Source of the DNA: Sepiola atlantica
Taxonomy: Eukaryota; Mollusca; Cephalopoda; Sepiida; Sepiolidae
Direction: 5' to 3'
DNA: 64,000 nt
Assembly (NCBI GenBank): GCA_963556195.1
Contig: OY744516.1
Span: forward strand, 32,591,593 to 32,655,592
Below are positions 47,000 to 58,559 of this stretch, piece by piece. Numbering within the stretch: position 1 is the first letter of the stretch; each line of letters opens with the position of its first letter. A model generated the notes under the pieces. That model was not told the DNA's origin, searched no databases, and worked only from the letters and a program-made list of their open reading frames with translations. The translations under genes were made by a program, and so were the position numbers.

Positions 47000-47997
47000 A
47001 TATGCTATGTATATATAAATTAGTTATCCACATATATCTATAAACATTTGTATTTACCATGCATAAAAATCGAAAGCCAATTATCTATTGATTAATGAAA
47101 TATGTTTGATATTTATTATATATGATGATTTTCTTGCATTGCCCGAATAACGAAATAAAAAACGTATGCAATGTAATACATTTTATCTTAACACATAATA
47201 CTTTTCACTTCAATAACTAACAATATCTATAAATCAGAGGTACCGCCATGGCCACTAAATGGCACCTACCTATGTAAATATATTTATGCATATCTTAGAG
47301 ACAAAATTAATTAGAAACTATCTCCTACAACTAATACACTACTGTAGATTTATCGATATATGGGCCCATTAACTTTTACCAATATGCGAATAATTACCAT
47401 CACACAATAAAATTTACCATTCATAAACATTCATAAATTTCTATTCCATTCCTAGATATAATAATTCGATCTCCTCGGCATAACATATATATCTCCATCT
47501 ACACTAAACCTACAGATAACTACAAATTTCTAAACTACTATAACAACCACCCTCTTAATCTTAAATAATCTAGTATAATATATAGTACCATCATATGCAA
47601 CAAATGCAGTTGCCCAGTCCTCTAAGATTAGCTCTACCATGTTAATAAATTAACCCAACAATTCTAGAAGTACCACCTGCACTATACAACTCATTAAATC
47701 AGTCATTAACAAGACAGCATCCACAGACAGACAACAACTCTATAAATGTAAGAATAAAACTATAAATGGCCGCATTCTTATGGTTTGCACTCATGACTAA
47801 CATATTCACTCATGCACCAACTAGAGATTTTACAATTCTTCTAGGAGACCCAGAAACAATTTCATCATAAAAAAAAACGCCTATTAATGCGAAAAGGCAA
47901 CTATCAAATTTATTAAATATGCTTACCACATCCCCAAAACACTTACACAGCGCAAGGCAACTATATCTCCAATAAACCTAGATGTTTAGTTTGTCAA
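47000..47997 (+). pseudogene. Penelope-like element, RT C-terminal part and linker (5' piece)
   Basis: Translating across frames gives parts of a Penelope-type reverse transcriptase. Around 47210-47250 are the IRGTAM- and MAPTYVNIFMH-like segments. Near 47335-47365 is YCRFIDIWAH, where the family has RxIDDIxxIW, so one aspartate codon seems deleted. From 47455 one frame reads DIIIRSPRHNIYISIYTKPT then DNYKFLNYYNNHPLNLK. Further on are HVNKLTQQF, NKTINGRILMV and 'ISNKPRCLVCQ' just before 47997. The coding then stops at a LINE and resumes at 49175. Many stops. The start is unclear. Recognition rests on recalled family motifs. Confidence 0.75.
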
Positions 47998-49174
47998 GAT
48001 CTTGATATATCCAAGGCTTTTGACAGGGTTTGGCATGATGGTTTTCTCATAAAAATTAAGTCATACGTTATTACAAGAAAGATATTTAGTATAATCAGAT
48101 CCTTTTTAGCCAAAAGAAAGATCCAAGTTGTCCTTGATGGTTGTACATCTAAACAACATGACATTAATACGGGTGTGCCCCAAGGGTCGATCATTGAACC
48201 GTTATTATTCCTGATCTTATAAACAACCTCCCTGATGAAATTGTGTCCGAGATTGGTATATTTGCTAATGACACCACACTCTATACTCGACATCTAGGAA
48301 AAACGAACACCCGCATATCAAAAGCAATGGCTGAATCCGTAGAAAATGACCTCCAGTCTGTGATGGAATGGGGATATAAGTGGATGGTAACGTTTAATGC
48401 ATCTAAGACAAAGCGCTTGTATTTCAACAATTATAAGAAACTTTTTCAACCACCGATTGCTATGACTAATAGCACCTTACCTGAGAGTTCATCATTCAAA
48501 CTACTAGGGCTAACATTCACAGATAACATGTCTTGAAACAAATACATAAGAAACATTGCCAAGGCTGCTGCAAGGAAGGTGGGCTCCCTCTAGCGGGGTA
48601 GAAAACTTCTCACACCTGTCAGTATCCTATATCTCTACAAAGCCATCATTCGCCCATGCATGGAGTATTGTTGTCACATCTGGTTTGGTGCACCAAACAC
48701 TAGCCTCTCTCTTTTGAACAGGATTAAAAAAAGAGTCTATAATCTAATAGGCCCCTCACTATCAAGCATGCTCCAGCCTCTGCCCCATGGCTGCAATGTT
48801 GCATCCTTGTGCTTGTTTTACAAGTATTTTAATGGAATGTACTCAATGAATGTGCTGCACTGGTGCCCCCTCCACGTTAATCCCCCTGATAAACCCGTCA
48901 GTCAGCAAGATCTTATCCCTTCACTGTTGAGGTCCCTAGATGCCAGTGAGCTTTCTACTCTAATAGCTTCTTTCCTCATACTGCTAGCCTTTGGAATTCC
49001 CTTCCTGCTTCCTGTTTCCTTGATCATACTAACATACAAACATTTAAATGTAATGTGAACAAGCATCTCGCTGCACAACTCCCCATATAGGATTCCTCTA
49101 ATTCAGATTGGCCCCCTACGTCTCAGTGGCATTGTGCCTTGTTTGGAGTGAACTTATGTAAAAAAAAAAAAAAA
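47998..49174 (+). pseudogene. Jockey-like LINE, 5'-truncated, inserted in the Penelope-like element (family J1, copy 2)
   Basis: It begins inside RT (DLDISKAFDRVWHDGF; KIQVVLDGCTSKQHDIN; GVPQGSIIEPLLFLI), with a frameshift near 48220. Next come GIFANDTTLYT (FADD box changed to FAND), KWMVTFNASKTK, SSFKLLGLTFTDNMS and a TGA for Trp at 48536. A stop-broken stretch precedes 48660-49058 (MEYCCHIWFGAPNTSLSLL; RKRVYNLIGPSLSSM-type text). The 3' UTR ends 'gccttgtttggagtgaactt' and a 15-nt poly(A) at 49160-49174. The loss of a catalytic aspartate, one frameshift and several stops show it is dead. The shared 3' end with 13998-14670 and 33319-33348 defines one family here. Confidence 0.92.
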
Positions 49175-49485
49175 TCTGGTGATATATTCCCCCTTCACAG
49201 TCTTAAATACACACATCCAAATACAACCGCCACACCTTATCTGTGATAGCCACAATATTATATATTACATATTTTGCACAAAATGTCCAATAGCGGATAT
49301 ATAGACGAAACAAAATTAGTTTTTTTGACTCATTTTATAACCTCAAATTTAGTATCCGACAAAAAACACATCCTACTCCCAAATAGCAAAACATTTTAAC
49401 CAAACAAAACATACATTAGATAGTATCAAAGACATTTTAATAGACACCAAATTGCCGTCCACATATTCCCACAAATAAACAAAAA
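49175..49485 (+). pseudogene. Penelope-like element, GIY-YIG endonuclease part (3' piece)
   Basis: Continues the frame left at 47997: SGDIFPLHSLKYTHPNTTAT, then after a frameshift CDSHNIIYYIFCTKCPIADI, and near the end QIAKHFNQTKHTLDSIKDIL. 'NxIYxIxCTKCxxxYIGET ... xxAKHFNxxxHxLDxI' is the layout of the GIY-YIG domain of Penelope-like elements. Here the YIGET segment is damaged. Joining it to 47000-47997 restores the order of a single element, so the LINE went into it. Confidence 0.78.
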
Positions 49486-49800
49486 ATAAGGTAGTTTGAA
49501 AAGTCACACATTGAAACAATAATTTTCAAATTAAAAAGACAGAAATCATGTCTGAACTCTGATGTGGTGTTTTTAATAAGCATTTTTTACAGACTGAGGA
49601 AGATTTCGTTTTGATATGACATGCCCTCCGTTCAATCTAGAGAGACTATGGACACCCCTGTAAGAGGCTGGCTGCGCGTGTAATTGTAAAGCAAGGGTTG
49701 CACAATTCCTAACAACACTTCTTTTGAGTCGGCACTGCTTGATTCCAATGGCAAGCAATTCAAGACGACTGGAAACAATGCCGAGATAAGCAGAGAGCAC
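49486..49800. other. Possible 3' untranslated part of the Penelope-like element and 5S-linked body
   Basis: No ORF is convincing. 49620-49800 is GC-richer (cctccgttcaatctagagag, ctggctgcgcgtgtaattgt). It lies directly downstream, on the reverse strand, of 5S copy 3, so it may be that element's body. Confidence 0.4.
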
Positions 49801-49915
49801 ATACAGCACCTGGTATTCCCAAATGGTCACCCATTTAGTACTGGCCAGGCTCGACTTCGCTTAACTTCGGTGATCTAACGGGAACCGGTTTGTCAATGTG
49901 CTTATGCCGTATATT
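49801..49915 (-). mobile_element. 5S rRNA-like sequence, copy 3
   Basis: Reverse strand: 'gttcccgttagatcaccgaa', 'gttaagcgaagtcgagcctg', 'gtactaaatgggtgaccatt', 'tgggaataccaggtgctgta'. It is the most 5S-like of the three copies at the 3' end. Full-length alignment to animal 5S needs only one- or two-base gaps. The A-box is intact, apart from aagcgaag for aagcaacg. Confidence 0.88.
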
Positions 49916-50395
49916 TTGATATATATATTTGTTAAATGAAAAAAACATTCGTAATTCACATTTGAACAATGTGCATATGTTGATATTAACAAAACAGATA
50001 AATGTTCTTTGTCTTTCACGTGGAGCCGACATGCACGTTAGGACAAAGAAGCGTAATCTAAAAACATTTGAAATAACTATTGTACAAAGTTGAAAATTTC
50101 CGATTTTTTAAAATTATTAAATCAATTTTTATCAAAAAATACATATTTTGATAAAGGACGAAGGACCGTCCGAAATATTAAGATTAAAAATGATAACACC
50201 TATACTTTACATGTTTTATGTTTTCATAAAAGGATATTTTTCATTTATCAAATGTGTAGAAATTCATCATTTTGAGTCGAGAAACAAATTTATATATATC
50301 CTTTATACAGTCATCCGTAGACAGCTATTTTGCCGTTTCACGGCTCTTCAGTGTGCTTACATGTAGCCAGTGTTTTACGCTGAGATTTGAAATCT

Positions 50396-50590
50396 AAATA
50401 ATATTTAACTCATAGATGTAGTGGAAAAAAAAGAAAGAGAGAAATAGCGAACAGAAAAACATTAATTTGAGATTTTATCTTTTTATTTTTTATATTTAAT
50501 TGATTTTGCAAACTCACCTTTTCCTGATTCAAATACTCTAACCTAAGCTCAGTGGGTGACCCAACGGATCACATTTTCTCTAATATATAT
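50396..50590 (-). repeat. Dispersed repeat R2, copy 1 (reverse)
   Basis: 'gggtgacccaacggatcaca' at 50553-50575 and the A/T-rich 'tttgcaaactcaccttttcc' occur in opposite orientation at 60179-60360, and the first part again at 60763-60815. It ends against a short (TA)n. Possibly SINE- or MITE-derived. Confidence 0.7.
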
Positions 50591-50710
50591 ATATATATGA
50601 ATTAATACTAACGTTTGCTTATAGCACAACACTTAGTAGCAATTTGGATGTGTTTAATTTGTGATTTTATTTGGCTTACATATTTAAGAAATCTGGTTAT
50701 ATAATGTTTG

Positions 50711-50825
50711 CTAATATCCTAATGTTGCTAATATCCTAATGTTGCTAATATCCTAATGTTGCTAATATCCTAATGTTGCTAATATCCTAATGTTGCTAAT
50801 ATCCTAATGTTGCTAATATCCTAAA
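50711..50825. repeat. 17-bp tandem repeat, seven copies
   Basis: The unit 'gctaatatcctaatgtt' is repeated with no visible change. Confidence 0.97.
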
Positions 50826-51825
50826 AGGCTATAACTAACAAAATTGTGATTTTGTTAACTCTTGCAGCATTTTAGATGAAAACCACATCGACAATTTTAG
50901 AAATGACATATTTCTCTATTTCAAAACCAAACTATGAAGTGAAAATTACAATGTCCACATTCAACAATTCACACAGAATCGCATGACTATTTTTTAAATG
51001 ATCAGTTTTCGAGATTTTACGCCGAAATGGAAAATTAAAACTTTAGTAATATGATTCAAAGCACATATTTTAGAAACAGAACATTTATTAGTGAGTTCAT
51101 TTAAATGTTATTTATTCAAGAATGGTTTATTATACATTGTGTTTCCAAAGAAAGTAACTTATAAAATTTCCAAACATACATGGAACCATTTTGGGGGGGA
51201 ATATAATTCTAAACTACATGGAGTTTTAGATGTAGGTAAATTTTTATTTAACTACTTTAATTTTTTTTAATTAAGTTGTTCTTTCTGCAATAATAATTTA
51301 TTTCATTACATATTTTTTATTTCACGACTTTTTTTATAAAAAATAGAAAATTGTTTTCAGGATTTTTCACAAATTAAATGAGGTATTTTGATTAATACAA
51401 TTTCTGATGTTAATTTAAACATTAAAACTCAATATTCTTTCTTTAAAAAAATTTGCTTTTTTTTTCAAACATGAAACATTTATATTTGAAACAAAATAGT
51501 GAAAACAATTGTGAATTCTATTTTGTAATGTTTCTACTAAAAATGCTTAATGTTTAATAAAATCATTACACTGATAGGATGTCTCAGGAGTTAGTGCTAA
51601 CTCTATGCATTTTAATGAATTAAAAATTTAAATATTGCAATACATTTTTATAACTAAATACTTCTATAATATTCCTTACGAAATAAAATATCTTTTTACT
51701 TATTTCTTTTACTATTGTCGAAATCACTTCAAGAATGACATGACTGATGTTTTTAAAAATCCTCCAAAATAAAACATAAAGTACTTAGAGTAATTTGATT
51801 AAAGGAAAATGAGATTATTTAAACA

Positions 51826-51875
51826 CTAGATGGACCCATATCTTGGCGTTGCCCGGCAAAATTTAGGAAGCCAAG
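51826..51875 (-). mobile_element. Helitron-like 3' end, reverse orientation
   Basis: Read in reverse: 'gccgggcaacgccaagatat', then 'gggtccat' and CTAG (51826-51829), followed by T. It resembles the 3' ends at 15705 and 35805, but the stem is degraded. The body would lie to the right. No matching 5' end was identified. Confidence 0.5.
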
Positions 51876-51984
51876 GAACTCTTACTCCCACTCCTGTACC
51901 CCATATTAGTTGTGAACACAGTGTTAAAATTATGCTAAAACATAATTCTTAAAAGGAATTGATCCCTTTGGTCGTAAAAACTTC

Positions 51985-52048
51985 TCCCCCTCTCTCCCTC
52001 CCCCTCTCTCTCTCTATCTCTCTCCCCCCCCCCTCTCTCTCTCTCTCT
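51985..52048. repeat. (CT)n-rich low-complexity tract
   Basis: Mixed CTCTCT and C runs. Confidence 0.9.
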
Positions 52049-52059
52049 TCAAAATTGTT

Positions 52060-52345
52060 TAAGAATACGATATCAACAAATATTAGTATTTGTTAATTCA
52101 TACTATTGTATTCGACTGTAATTACTGTAACCATGTAGTTGTGTATGTAGCTATATCACAACGATCTTAGCAGTTCTGATATTCCGTGAATCGTTAAAAT
52201 AGTCCTTAGTGAAGAAAGTTTCATGAATGAAGAACAATGGTACATTATTTGTAAGTAGTGTAAAATTAAGATCTAGCATAATGTCAGCACTAACAGCAAT
52301 TACAGATATTGGTAAAACGTGGTTACACAGCAAAGAAATCACAAG
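52060..52345 (+). repeat. Direct repeat D1, copy 1
   Basis: Shares with copy 2 'gaaagtttcatgaatgaaga'-type text, 'atggtacatt', 'agatctagcataatgt(c/t)agca' and 'gtggttacacagc'. The spacing is about 370 bp. No ORF. Confidence 0.8.
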
Positions 52346-52439
52346 CAAATGGAGAAGTTGTTAATGTTGTTAATACGGTAGACCGAAAGTTCTATGAAGA
52401 CAGTTATTGAAATGTGAGTGGTGCGAGGACAGAGTGATT

Positions 52440-52710
52440 TAAGAATCCGAATTGTTTCATAAAAACGTTGTATTCATATAATAATTACCATAATCATGTA
52501 TGTGTTTATTGTAGTTTATTGTAGCTATAGCTATATAGCAGCTATGGCAATCCATAAATCGCTAAAAGTCATCGGCAAAGAAAGTTTAATGGTACATTGC
52601 ATGGAAATAGTGTAAGATTAAGGTCTAGCATAATGTTAGCACCAACATTAAATTCAGATATTATTAAAATGTGATTACACAGCGAAAAAATCGTCTTAAC
52701 AGTAGCTTTA
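52440..52710 (+). repeat. Direct repeat D1, copy 2
   Basis: See copy 1. 'aaggtctagcataatgttag', 'gcaccaac' and 'tgtgattacacagcgaaaaa' align to it at roughly 80% by eye. Confidence 0.8.
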
Positions 52711-52799
52711 AACTATTTTATATGAAAGACAATCAGTATACTGTTAATGTTTTTTTATGGACTGCTAAATTTGTAATAGATAATACGACCTAAAAGTTT

Positions 52800-53560
52800 G
52801 CATCTTTCAATCATAGGCGTGTCTCTTTTCTACCTGAGATTCTCATGGATGGTTCTGCTCTTGAGGAGAAATCGACCCTGAAACTACTTGGTCTTTCTCT
52901 CTCATCAAATCTTTCTTGGAGTTCATACATTAGATCCATTGCTCTTTCTGCTTCTCGTAAAGTCGGTTCTCTCTATTGCTCCAAACACTTTCTCACACCT
53001 GAGGCTATTCACTATCTCTACAAATCTACAATCAGATCATGTATGGAGTACTGTTTTCATATTTGGCTGGTGAATCTCTGTCTCATTTGAGGGTTCTTGA
53101 TAAGGTGCAGAAACGTAGCTGTAATTTGATTGGCCCTACCCTTTCTTCTTCTTTGCACCCTCTCTCCTAAAGACGCGATGTTGCTAGTCTCAGTCTTTTC
53201 TATAAATACTATTATGGCATGTGTTCTTCAGAATTATGTGATCTATTCCCTACTTCTTTTGTTCCAGCTCGTTTGACTCGTTGGTCTAGTAGTCTCCATC
53301 AATTTGCTGTTTTGATACCTCATTGTAATACAACTTCCTATTCCAGTAGCTTCTCTCGACTACTACAGGCTTGTGGAACTCTCTTTTTGCTAACCGTTTT
53401 CCTCCTACCTATAACCTTGGATTTTTCAAGACTAAAGCCAATAGGCATCTCCTGTCTTTGCGATAACCATATTTGTTCTTGTTAGCTCCTTACATCAAGT
53501 GGCTTCATGCCATGTCTTGAGCGATTTCCATTAATAAAAACAAAAAACAACGACTTTATT
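52800..53560 (+). pseudogene. Second jockey/CR1-like LINE, RT C-terminal fragment (family J2)
   Basis: The frame from about 52800 reads FASFNHRRVSFLPEILMDGS and continues through 52845-53090 (LKLLGLSLSSNLSWSSYIRS; ASRKVGSLYCSKHFLTPEAI; MEYCFHIW). A frameshift follows, then LRVLDKVQKRSCNLIGPTLS, and 53219-53485 (CSSELCDLFPTSFVPARLTR; NTTSYSSSFSRL). It closes with 'cttgttagctccttacatca' and an A-rich tail near 53540. The domain order is the same as J1, but the sequence and 3' UTR differ, so it is a separate family. The catalytic region is absent (5' truncation). At least one frameshift and two stops. Confidence 0.88.
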
Positions 53561-56474
53561 CATGAAAATGTTTCCCAAAAGTAATGTAACTGTGAAAGAA
53601 TATTAAACGAAACGTTTACATGTATTTGTATTACATTCTGAAGTCTTTCTATAATGCTGAAATGTAATGTATGGAAGCTCCTATCTGTATCAATAGCGGT
53701 AATGTTTTTATCTGTTGATTGTGTCTAAAGTGTATATTAATTTTTATAAAATTAAATAATGAAAAAAATATGACTAATAAAGAATCGATGGTTGCTGTAA
53801 GCTAAATAATTAGCCGTGAACCATTTAAAACAATTCATAAATAATATGTAATAATATGAGAAAAAGTGAAGAAGTGTTATGATAATGTGTACCGGTAGTG
53901 TTAGCAACCGGTGAAGTGAAAATATATGTATCCTACTAAATAAAATACCCCGGTGTAATGGGTGGTGAGCATAGTGCATGTTAATAGGAAGATACAAACT
54001 CTGCTACCTTTCTCTTAATAAGATGGAGAAAAAAACTAAAGTATTGATCCGGACTAAATAGTGAAATGAATTAATTGGATCGAAAGTGATTATTTTTTTT
54101 GTTTATGACAGAGCAATTTATGGCAAAAATTAATGACGAAACAGATTTTTTTATGTTTATCAAGGTACCGGTTAACTTTACTTTATATATAAAATAAGAT
54201 AAGATTATATGGATTATGAACAAATGGCACACATTAATGTTGAATGTCGCCATTCGATAACGTCCATATTGAATATTGTAATGTTTGCTCTAACACACAA
54301 AAACAGGTGTGAGAAATTGTAAAGACATTTTTGTAATCAATGTATTGTTTGCGAAAGTCAATGACAATGAAGATATACTTTTGTTAGTTACTTCCTCAGG
54401 AAAAGAGGAAAGAGCCTAAAAGCTTATTCTGCTTTCAAATTCTTTCTGACCTTGCAAACCAATGGTGCACCCATTTACATGATCTAAAACAATTCCAGAA
54501 TTGGGCAAGGTTTTAAGATGATTGTTTGAGATAAATTCACAATAATGGCACACAAGGGTGCACTTTAGACCTTAGAATAAAGAAAATTGCTGGATTTGCA
54601 TGTGAATAGTATTTACATGAGAATAGTAATGTTGCAATTCGATTTCTCTTAAACTCTGCCAATGATAAAAAAATAAACTAAAAACCTGATATCAAACTTC
54701 AAATCTTCATCATTTTGAATCAATATTAAAATTTTAAAATGATCTCTCTGGTCAATTTCCTTTGGACAATAATGACACCATCAATTCAGCTTCTAAGCAC
54801 TAGTGAAGAGAGCAGATGAGATTGAGATCAAACCTGTTCCCCAACTTGTACGATCATTACTTATCAAACCGGTAATTGCATCATAGGTCAATACTTGTAC
54901 ACAAAAATGCTATGGTCGAAAGCGTCTACTGATAGCTGTAGCAGCAGGTTCCATGGAATTGCCATGTCTACAAATCAATTGACACAATGTTAGATCAGTC
55001 AGGAATAGTTCACTATGCTACATACTTTTTAAATTCCTTTAAAACTAGAGAATGGAGCTAAAAGAATGTTTATCAATAATGCTCCTTTGCAACTTAGATC
55101 TATCCTGGCACTGTAATGGCATAAAAAAAAACTTATGCAATATATTATTTAGGCTAATATTCTCAGTGGGTGTGTCAAATTAGAGAATGCAGTTATTTCA
55201 AGAATTCTGCTCGTAACAGCAAATCTACCATTTTTATTTTGGAAACTTTAGTTTTTATACCTCGACTGGAAAAAATGAAAACATTGTGTATCCTGAGGCG
55301 CCGGCATGTTATAGATATATGTCATATAAATCACATACTGTATAATTTAGTTTTGTGCATGACCTATTACTCAGTAAATTATTTTGGTTCTAATATGGAA
55401 AAATAATCTTTCATATCGAATCAGATAATATTCACTTATGCAGAATATACCTTAATTAACAACAATTCTGGATCATGTTTATGTACATAAGCATGGTCCT
55501 AGCTAAAAATGATGATAGAAAAAGAAAATAAACATCTAACAACTCTTATGTCATAACTAACAGTCACAATTAGATCTAACTTATTTAAAATTAATAAATC
55601 CACAGTAAATAATAGCCAATCAGGATTGTAAAAACATGAAACAGTAGTAGGCAAAACCTAAAAAAGTTTTACAAATTTCTACATTTTAATTCTTCTTCTT
55701 ATTATTATTTTTATCATTATTACTATAATTATCTTTACAATTATATGCTAAGGCATTTAATGTATGTACGTACACACGTTATCACCTTTCACACACATTT
55801 AAGAAATGAAATCAGCAAAGAAGGTGATTAGTGATTAATCTGATGTCGCTAAGGTAAACAATGGTGACTTTAGTCATTTTAAAATGAATTGTTCCAAAAT
55901 ACAATTGTGTCATCCCGTCGACTAAAGCTACAATTTTAAATGAATACATTTCAAAACGACATTCGTTTTATTGATTTGAAGAACATTTAACTAACAATTA
56001 TTTTTATGGTATAAAGACAGAATATTTATTGTTTTAAACAGAAAGAAATTGCTGCAATTTTAAATAAATAAAGAAGGAACATATTCTTTTTATTTATTTC
56101 AAGAATATTTAGCTGACAATGGCAATTGCTTTTAGAGAAGAAGTCATTTCTTCTTAATAGTATTGACACTAACAGATGTTTATCATTTCAAAAGAGATAT
56201 TATTATTATTAACCGTAAATTATAGAGATTGCTGTAGAAAGTATCGTAGAATTTCCATGGGATCCTGCTAGTTATTATTATAATTAGAGACAAGGATTTC
56301 TTTTGGATTAAATTTTTTTTTGTGTGTGTGTGTAAGGGCAAATAATAGTGTCTATACACAAGCACTCTAAGGAAGGTACTGTTTTATAGGATTATATGTA
56401 TTTGCAAAGTAATTTTTCTAAATATTATTTATAAGAAGATCAGCGCTTGATTAGAAGAGTAAGCCTTTATCCAT
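53561..56474. other. AT-rich sequence without recognised genes
   Basis: Short ORFs (53752-53997, 54071-54253, 55170-55406, 56183-56365) show no domain or coding bias I can recognise. 54360-55130 is slightly GC-richer. An AT-rich (TTC/ATT) patch lies at 55690-55735. Confidence 0.45.
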
Positions 56475-56565
56475 ATGGACCTGTGGTGCAACAGATAAAG
56501 GCGTTGAGTAACAATCAGAAGTGACAGTCTTCCTAAAGTTGATGGTGCAATCAGGCGATAATAAC
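56475..56565 (+). mobile_element. Degraded tRNA-Arg-like SINE head
   Basis: 'ggacctgtggtgcaacagat' and 'aagtgacagtcttcctaaag' match 28709-28775 (ggacccgtggcacaatggat; aagtgacagtcttcgggacg). The B box is decayed to 'tggtgcaatc'. Confidence 0.65.
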
Positions 56566-57000
56566 TAAGAATAAAATAAAAATTGAAATTATGTAACAAT
56601 TCTAACAATGTTGAGGGAACGAGAAAAATATACCCCTGTGTATTAAGAGTTTAGTTCTAAATTTCATATAGATTTCCGAGTTCGACATAAAGATTCCTGA
56701 GTTCAAAATGATGCAGCTAAAGAAGGCCGGAGCTTACAAAAACTTTGTAAAAATAACAAACAAGATGAAAATAGTAGTCTGAATAGTAGTCCATAGTTTG
56801 TTTTGGATTCAATATAAACGAGGCAGGTTTCTGGCCTCGGGTTAATTTGCAGTGTCGTCTAAGTAATGACGCTATTTTCTTAGAGATTCGATGATGTAAT
56901 AAGCCGCCTTTTCCATTGCCGAATGCTTTCATTCTTATTTCGAGAAGGTTCTTGAAAAAAAGGCTGTGGGCCTCCCCAATTGTCTTCAAGTGGCAGCTAT

Positions 57001-57600
57001 ATTTCTATTTATATGTTTATATATTTGTATGTACAAGATTCACTCCTAAACGAATTAATCGATTATTATGAATTTTGGAACAAAGCATGCTAGGTGTAAG
57101 AGGTCATAACATGGGCTATATTTAGTTAAATTTAACTTTATGCAAAGGCGGTAAAAAAGGGGTTGGATGCTCTTCATAAAAATTCAGATACCTCCGATTT
57201 TTGTGAAATTTTAACAGTAGGTAGTGAACATTAATTAATAAATATTTCACAAATTTTAGTTTCTTTTGGAGTATTTTAAGAGGATTTTAGGGTGCATATT
57301 ATGGGCACAACTTCCCATTTAAAAATTCAAATATTTCAGATTTTCATTGAATTCGATCCATAGTCATGAGACACCAATGAAGCAAGAATCCCTGAATTTA
57401 AATTTTTTCTTAAGACCCTGTAAGCTTAAGCCTTAAATTTTAGACATTTCTAGAATCAAAATCATAATAAGGATTCTAGACATTAATATCATGATATATT
57501 GATTTTAATTTCTGTAACAGGATATAAAAGTGGTGCAAAACGGTTCTGTTCCGGGAATTAATTTTACATGTCCTGGGACGGGTATTCTTCTCCTATGTAT
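57001..57600 (+). mobile_element. Helitron-like 5' segment (family H1, copy 3)
   Basis: From 'atttctatttatatgtttat' it follows copies 1 and 2 through 'gattattatgaattttggaa', 'cagatacctccgatttttgt', 'gaattcgatccatagtcatg' and 'aaagtggtgcaaaacggttc'. The extreme 5' end is shortened and no hairpin 3' end was found. Confidence 0.65.
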
Positions 57601-58470
57601 ATATGTTTGTTCGTTTTATCTTGAAATAAGGGAGGCCTTAAGAGTGATAATAAATTTTAAAAATTTAGGACTTAATATTTCTCAGTCCCATTTACTTTTT
57701 TACATATGCATAAAAATATTAAAGTTGTCTGTCTTTTGTCTGTCGGTCTGATTTTTGCACTTTAATTATATACTGCAGACCCCACAGTCATATACCAATC
57801 ATGAATCGTAGATAGTTAGTGGCAGTAATAAATGAGACCAATAGGTACATCCACGGTACAATTTATAGTCACTACCTTTCTGCCCATTCTCATGACACCA
57901 GTTACCACTATCACATTTTAAATAATAAAACATCTAAATAAAATATGTTGGGTCACAAAAATCGATTAATAATTAACCTTGTTTTTTTCATGAAAAGTAT
58001 TCATATATTTATTTCTATTTCTATTTATTTTGTATACTTGATTTCTAATAGATTTTTCTAGCATTACTCATGACCAAGATCCATTGTTTAGACAATGAAT
58101 AGTTTAGAATTTTTAGCATTTTTAGAATTTTTATAATCTATACTGATATACATACTGTTGCATTGTTTTTACTAAGGTAAGTAAACGACCGCCAGCACCA
58201 CTCCTGTCCTTTTCTCTTTTATCTTCCAACCAACAAAAAACTGTTTCCTGTTAACATGGGACTGAATTAAGTTAAATCCGATCATCTTGATTTTTATCTA
58301 ATCAACTTCGTGTGTGTCCGTCTTTTTAAGACACGAGCTATGAAGTATAATTATGTTGTTGCAAGTTTCTTTGATTTGTAATGCTCCCTAATCAGTTTGT
58401 TTCATCAATCACATTGAACTTACCCACAATTTACAAGGAGAGGAACATGGGAACCTTTCTTTGTGACGCC
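57601..58470. other. AT-rich spacer
   Basis: Nothing recognised. Confidence 0.45.
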
Positions 58471-58517
58471 CCCCTCTCTCTTTCTCTCTCTCTCTCCCTC
58501 TCTCTCTCTCTCTCTCC
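58471..58517. repeat. (CT)n microsatellite
   Basis: About 20 CT units with minor breaks. Confidence 0.95.
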
Positions 58518-58559
58518 AAAGTTGGATTCATTTCTCCCTCATTCAGACCGTTTTTTTTT

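Noticed and set aside
49801..49915. Functional 5S rRNA gene
   Set aside because: Substitutions at many conserved positions, no tandem 5S cluster and no T-run terminator directly after the 3' end. Best treated as pseudogene or SINE head.
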